From Micromonospora marina (lineage in GTDB: Bacteria > Actinomycetota > Actinomycetes > Mycobacteriales > Micromonosporaceae): a DNA stretch of 64,000 nucleotides. The stretch is from the NCBI RefSeq assembly GCF_900091565.1, contig NZ_FMCV01000023.1, forward strand, positions 49,102 to 113,101, given 5' to 3'. Position 1 is the first letter of the stretch, and every line of letters begins with the position of its first letter. Of this stretch, positions 60,422 to 64,000 are shown one piece after another. A program made the translations under genes and the position numbers. A model generated the notes under the pieces. It was not told the origin of the DNA, made no database searches, and worked only from the letters and a program-made list of their open reading frames with translations.

Positions 60422-60513
60422 AGCCTGGGCCGCGCGGATGCGGCCGGCGGACGCTGGAGACCGCCGGGTTCCCGGGCGGTCCCCCGCCCACCGGCGGTAC
60501 GGAGGTGGCGGCG

Positions 60514-61104
60514 ATGGGTGGCATCTGGATGCTCGACGAGGGGCAGCCGGCGTTCGGCGACCGGGTCTTCGAACGGCTACTGAAGGAACGGATCATCTTC
60601 CTCGGCACCGAGGTCACCGACGCGTCGGCCAACCAGATCTGCGCGCAGATCCTGCTCCTCGCGGCCGAGGACGCGGAGCGCGACATCTTCCTCTACATCA
60701 ACTCGCCGGGCGGCTCGGTCAGCGCCGGCATGGCCGTCTACGACACCATGCGGTACGTCAAGAACGACGTGGCGACGCTGGCGCTCGGCATGGCCGGGTC
60801 GATGGGGCAGTTCCTGCTCTGCGCCGGGGCGGCCGGCAAGCGGTTCGCGCTCCCGCACTCGCGGATCATGATGCACCAGCCGTCCGGCGGGATGGGCGGC
60901 ACCGCCGCGGACATCACCATCCAGGCCGAGAACATGCTGCACGTGAAGCGCACCATGCAGGAGCTGATCGCCCGGCACAGCGGGCGGACACTGGAGGAGA
61001 TCCAGCGCGACTGGGACCGCGACCGCTGGTTCACCGCCGAGCAGGCCCGCGAGTACGGCCTGGTCGACCAGGTGCTCACCCGCGTCGACCAGCTCGCGGC
61101 GTGA
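60514..61104 (+). CDS. clpP: ATP-dependent Clp protease proteolytic subunit
   Basis: This 196-aa serine peptidase shows ERIIFLGTEVTDASANQICA, FLYINSPGGSVSAGMAVYDT, GMAGSMGQFLL (catalytic Ser), RIMMHQPSGGMGGTAADI (catalytic His) and DRDRWFTAEQAREYGLVDQV (catalytic Asp). The GMAGSMGQ sequence resembles the ClpP3-type, which is not the constitutive housekeeping form. ATG 60514 has GGAGG 9 bases upstream. It is coupled in location with the PopR-like gene. Confidence 0.92.
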   Translation: MGGIWMLDEGQPAFGDRVFERLLKERIIFLGTEVTDASANQICAQILLLAAEDAERDIFLYINSPGGSVSAGMAVYDTMRYVKNDVATLALGMAGSMGQFLLCAGAAGKRFALPHSRIMMHQPSGGMGGTAADITIQAENMLHVKRTMQELIARHSGRTLEEIQRDWDRDRWFTAEQAREYGLVDQVLTRVDQLAA

Positions 61105-61107
61105 GCG

Positions 61108-61146
61108 GGCGCGGCCCGGCCGGTCCCGCACCGACCGGGCCGCGCC
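61108..61146. terminator. Stem-loop after clpP
   Basis: GGCGCGGCCCGGCCGGT pairs with ACCGACCGGGCCGCGCC (one mismatch) around a 5-base loop, 4 bases beyond the clpP stop. No T-run follows. Confidence 0.55.
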
Positions 61147-61153
61147 TCGGCGA

Positions 61154-61260
61154 TCAGGGGTAGCTGACCACAGTGCTGGTGCCGCACGAGCCGACGACTG
61201 GCGTGCCGATCTCGTTGATGGTGCGCTCGATGCCGCCGCGGCCGTCCAGGAACGAGCCCG
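61154..61260 (-). pseudogene. Possible C-terminal gene remnant
   Basis: A minus-strand frame ending with TGA at 61154-61156 reads EPAGSFLDGRGGIERTINEI and GTPVVGSCGTSTVVSYP. It has the look of a real protein C-terminus rather than an antisense shadow, but upstream it runs into the HAD gene's end in another frame. No start codon with a ribosome binding site is seen. I do not recognise the family. Confidence 0.3.
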
Positions 61261-61296
61261 CCGGTTCACCGGACGGGCGGGCCCTGCGGGCTGTCC

Positions 61297-62073
61297 TCAG
61301 GCGCGCTCGGCGCGCTGTCTCACCAGGTCGTCGACAAGCCTCTCGACGTAGTCGGCGGTCTCCTCCCAGCGGGTGACCGGCACACAGCGGATGCCCATCG
61401 CCTTGACCGGGTAGTCGTTGCCACCCACGTCCAGGCGGTCACCCACGAAAAGCACATTGTCGATCTTCAGGTCCAGGTGCTCCAGCAGCTTCCGCATGCC
61501 GTACGCCTTGTCCACGCCCTTACGGGTGACGTCGATCGAGGTCGAGCCGCCGCCGCGCACCTCCAGGTCGGGCAGCTTCGCCGCGACCGCGTCCCGCAGC
61601 CGGCGCTTCTTGTCGCCGTCCGGGTCCCAGCCGTACTTCTCGGCCGGCGGGGCGGACTGCCCCAGCGCGGAGAACGTGATCTGGCTGCCCCGGTCCTCGA
61701 TGATGTCGCCCCAGGGCTTCGCCTCCCACAGACCCAGCGCCTGCGCCGACTCGGTGAGCGCGGCGACGACGCGGGCCTTGTCGGCCGCGGTGAGATCCTC
61801 CGCGTAGACCTGCCGCCAGCCCTCGTCGGACCAGCGGTAGTAGCGGGTGCCGCAGGTCGGCATCAGGTGCAGGCGGTCGCGCTGCTCCTCGGTGAGGTCG
61901 AGGTGGGCGAGCACCTGCGACTGGAACTGCTCGAACCGGCCACCGGAGATGACCAGTACGTCCACCTCGGTGAGCAGGTGGCCGAGCAACTCCGCCATCC
62001 GACGATCGATCTGGGACTTGGAAATCGCCAGGGTGTCGTCGAGGTCGAACGCCACCACTCGAAGATCGTTCAC
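61297..62073 (-). CDS. HAD-IIB hydrolase (sugar phosphatase type)
   Basis: This 258-aa protein has VVAFDLDDTLAISKSQIDRR (motif I: DLDDT), VISGGRFEQFQSQV and the IIB cap. It closes with GVDKAYGMRKLLEHLDLKID and LFVGDRLDVGGNDYPVKAMG (motifs III and IV). The fold matches phosphomannomutase-like and SPP-like HAD phosphatases. GTG 62073 is chosen because TGAGGT lies upstream; an earlier start is possible. The substrate is unknown. Confidence 0.85.
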   Translation of the reverse strand: MNDLRVVAFDLDDTLAISKSQIDRRMAELLGHLLTEVDVLVISGGRFEQFQSQVLAHLDLTEEQRDRLHLMPTCGTRYYRWSDEGWRQVYAEDLTAADKARVVAALTESAQALGLWEAKPWGDIIEDRGSQITFSALGQSAPPAEKYGWDPDGDKKRRLRDAVAAKLPDLEVRGGGSTSIDVTRKGVDKAYGMRKLLEHLDLKIDNVLFVGDRLDVGGNDYPVKAMGIRCVPVTRWEETADYVERLVDDLVRQRAERA

Positions 62074-62310
62074 GAATACCTCATGTCGTCGCGGACAGGC
62101 CAGACCTAGCAGGGTACCGACGGCAACCCTGTGGCGTCCGCGTGCCCCGATCGCCACTTCACGCAACCTTCTGCTCGCAGGCTATCTCCCCTGCCCCACA
62201 CGTGTGGTCCCGAGTGCGCAAAGGTCGGCCCACACCACCTCGCCGTCGTAGACCGCCAACACCGACACGGGCAACTCAGGGCCCGGCGGCGTCGACCCGG
62301 GCCGCTGAAC

Positions 62311-63606
62311 TCACCACGTGTAGCTCTCCAGTCGTGACTGCGCAGGCGTCCGCCGGTCGGTGAGGAACCCGACCATGTTGGCGAGCAGGACGGGCATCAA
62401 GTCCCGATCCAAATATCGCGTGTCGACGAAAAGACTGATCGAGGCGTCCGTTCCGTCGGTTCGGAACTGCACCGCCAGACGCATCGAACTGAAGGCAATT
62501 GGCGGATCAGCCACGACTAGCGCATCGTGGTCCCCCACCGCCGCGAAGTCGGATGGCGCATTCAGAGCACCCGGCAACGGCACGAAGTTCGCGAAGTGTT
62601 CAACGTCTGCACCGTGGCCCTTTTCGCGCAACATGTCGTCCCGCGTCCACGGGTCGTACAGACTGTAGCGGCCCGCCAGCAACAATCCCGAGGCCGTCTG
62701 ACGCATCAAGAGCCGCTTGTCGCCCACCACGTCGACAGCCAACAGGCCGTGCTGCGCGAGGGTACCGACATAACGCTTCAACGGCGCACGAGTACGATTT
62801 GAGCAGTGCACCGGCACCGCACATCTCGACACTCCGAATTCCCGGGCGAGCGCCGCCACCAGAGCGCTCAGGAAGACCGCGGCATCGCCCACACCCACCG
62901 AGCTCGCCAAATTGCGGGCGGCACAGCCGAGTCCGCGGACGTATGCCGTGATACTCGGGAAGTTCGGCGGCCCCCCACGGCTGCGCGTGAACAGCGGGGG
63001 CACCGACGCGATCTTGGCGTCCCAGAATTGCATCGATCGACGTAGCTGACTTTGCCCGACGGCAGAAGACTCCCACTGCGCTTGCTCACGTGGCTGGTAG
63101 GCGCGCTCCAACGGCCTTCCGCGCAGACTATCCTGAAGATCGCGAAGAAGGGTGTTCCCACCGGCACCGTCGGTGACGATGCGCGCCATCGCGCACGCGA
63201 TCCACCGCGGCTCCCCGCCCCGCACGCCGATCGCGAAGCGTACGGGCAATTCAGTCGTGAGGTCGAACCGCCTTTGGGCGAGCGCGGTGACAGTCGCGAT
63301 GCCGTCCTCATCCGCATCCTCCACGACAGGCACCTCGACGATGCCGGCACTGTGGACCCGTTGGCGCGGGGGGCCCGGAGCGTCGTCGTCGAATGTGGTA
63401 CGCAGGCTTTCGTGGCACGCGACGACCGAACGCACTGCGGCAATAGTGTCCCTGAGGCTTATACCAACCGGCACCGGTATTCGTAGGTGCATGTTGAATC
63501 GAGCGTCGTTCGGCCGATTCACGAGCATTGTCTTCCACACCGCTCGCTGGCCCCATGTCGTGTGCTCGGTGGCCGCATCATTCGCATCAACGTCGACCAT
63601 GTTCAT
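62311..63606 (-). CDS. Stand-alone condensation-domain protein lacking the HHxxxDG histidines
   Basis: This 431-aa protein has the chloramphenicol-acetyltransferase-like fold of NRPS condensation domains: TWGQRAVWKTMLVNRPNDAR at the start, VVACHESLRTTFDDDAPGPP, and later VGDAAVFLSALVAALAREFG. In the active-site position the sequence reads ARIVTDGAG instead of HHxxxDG, so the catalytic His is gone. No adenylation, carrier or other NRPS gene is adjacent. Codon usage is less G+C-rich than the neighbours. It may be a binding or scaffolding protein, or a decayed biosynthetic enzyme. Confidence 0.78.
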   Translation of the reverse strand: MNMVDVDANDAATEHTTWGQRAVWKTMLVNRPNDARFNMHLRIPVPVGISLRDTIAAVRSVVACHESLRTTFDDDAPGPPRQRVHSAGIVEVPVVEDADEDGIATVTALAQRRFDLTTELPVRFAIGVRGGEPRWIACAMARIVTDGAGGNTLLRDLQDSLRGRPLERAYQPREQAQWESSAVGQSQLRRSMQFWDAKIASVPPLFTRSRGGPPNFPSITAYVRGLGCAARNLASSVGVGDAAVFLSALVAALAREFGVSRCAVPVHCSNRTRAPLKRYVGTLAQHGLLAVDVVGDKRLLMRQTASGLLLAGRYSLYDPWTRDDMLREKGHGADVEHFANFVPLPGALNAPSDFAAVGDHDALVVADPPIAFSSMRLAVQFRTDGTDASISLFVDTRYLDRDLMPVLLANMVGFLTDRRTPAQSRLESYTW

Positions 63607-63755
63607 GACCGGCGATCATACCGGTCCCGTGCAGGCTGACCTATACGACAAAAAACGCTTTATGACTAGTACGGCAGCCGCCATTGGCGGTCTGACCTGG
63701 TGGGATGCGGTGGGGTGATGCGACGTGGACGCAGCCGCCTGTTGATCATGTGTTT

Positions 63756-64000
63756 GTGAGGACGACAAGATCGAAGGCGGCTGCTGCTGCCAGGGTAACG
63801 GCTGGCCGGGCGGTGCGGGCACGGGGCGAGTTGTTGGAGCGGGTGCGGTCGTGCTTCGTCCAGACGCGGACGTGGCAGCACGCGGGCCGGTACGTGTCGG
63901 CGCTGGTGAGCAGGTTGCCCAAGCGCAACGGGTGGAGCATCGCCGAGTACGTCGGGGACGTCACGCCGGACCGGACCCAGCGGTTGTTGAACCGTGCGGT
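63756..64000 (+). mobile_element. IS701-type transposase, N-terminal part (runs off right edge)
   Basis: From GTG 63756 the frame is open to the window end and encodes 81 residues. They include LLERVRSCFVQTRTWQHAGR, then YVSALVSRLPKRNGWSIAEY and GDVTPDRTQRLLNRA. This is the start of DDE transposases of the IS701 type (compare GLLAPLPRKNGW and MQRLLNRA in relatives). The catalytic DDE part is outside. The A+T-rich left flank (63607-63755) probably contains the left inverted repeat, but I cannot place it. Confidence 0.8.

Noticed and set aside
62074..62310. Possible small gene or RNA between the HAD and condensation-domain genes
   Set aside because: Frames on both strands lack ribosome binding sites and conservation signals, and no stable structure with a tail is visible.

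Overview
The window is about 70% G+C, uses GTG starts heavily, and has many ATGA-type overlaps between genes. Gene content and order point to an actinobacterium of the family Micromonosporaceae (Micromonospora- or Salinispora-like). Markers include tatB-htrA-Mrp-MgtE-like synteny, an intein-bearing Rv2578c-type radical SAM protein, DUF3117, DUF6758, FmdB and SAF proteins, and actinobacterial ATP-independent KorAB. These assignments rest on reading the sequence and on recalled family knowledge; no database search was run.

Region 1 (1-4.3 kb) is the decayed end of an actinomycete integrative and conjugative element. It holds a C-terminal repSA remnant, a frameshifted excisionase and a tyrosine integrase cut by an in-frame amber codon. 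These are followed by an intact-looking AbiEi/AbiEii-type toxin-antitoxin pair with its own palindromic operator and then by tRNA-Ala(CGC), the plausible attachment gene. Region 2 (4.4-12.7 kb) is a conserved block: SepX/GlpR-like membrane protein, GNAT, moeA, galU and a HAMP-GAF-GGDEF diguanylate cyclase, and, divergently, 5-formyl-THF cyclo-ligase, FmdB and a SAF-domain protein. Region 3 (12.7-24 kb) has small Micromonosporaceae proteins, DUF2231, a Fur regulator, an MpaB-type oxygenase, a RecB-like Fe-S nuclease, MarC, PHP, a SigE-family sigma factor with its translationally coupled membrane partner, a PH-domain protein with a 52-aa leader gene, DUF6758 and a SpoU methyltransferase.

Region 4 (23.5-38 kb) contains three scattered genes whose closest recalled relatives belong to the ethylmalonyl-CoA pathway (MaoC hydratase, acyl-CoA dehydrogenase, CitE-like lyase). 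It also has thioredoxin, an HTTM/DCC pair, the intein-split radical SAM gene directly behind a LexA-type SOS box, two short-chain dehydrogenases, DUF4190 proteins and a DMT exporter. Region 5 (38-52 kb) resembles the mycobacterial Rv1207-Rv1232c neighbourhood: PhzF, MgtE-like/DUF1003, Mrp, TatB, HtrA, O-methyltransferase, PepA, DUF3117, Tag, DivIVA-like and FolP2. The sigE-rseA pair expected between the O-methyltransferase and htrA is absent.

Region 6 (52-62 kb) has an orphan nuoA, a surface-anchored Pro/Thr-rich protein, korAB, azoR with a divergent MarR, a K+ channel, and a PopR-like regulator beside a clpP with a matching palindrome between them. Region 7 (62.3-64 kb) looks accessory: a stand-alone NRPS-type condensation-domain protein lacking the catalytic His-His, next to the start of an IS701-type transposase that runs off the window. 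Notable non-coding features are long hairpins of at least two types, a 56-bp tandem repeat that supplies a gene's 5' end, a 29-bp tandem repeat that duplicates a stop codon, and a long G-rich tract.
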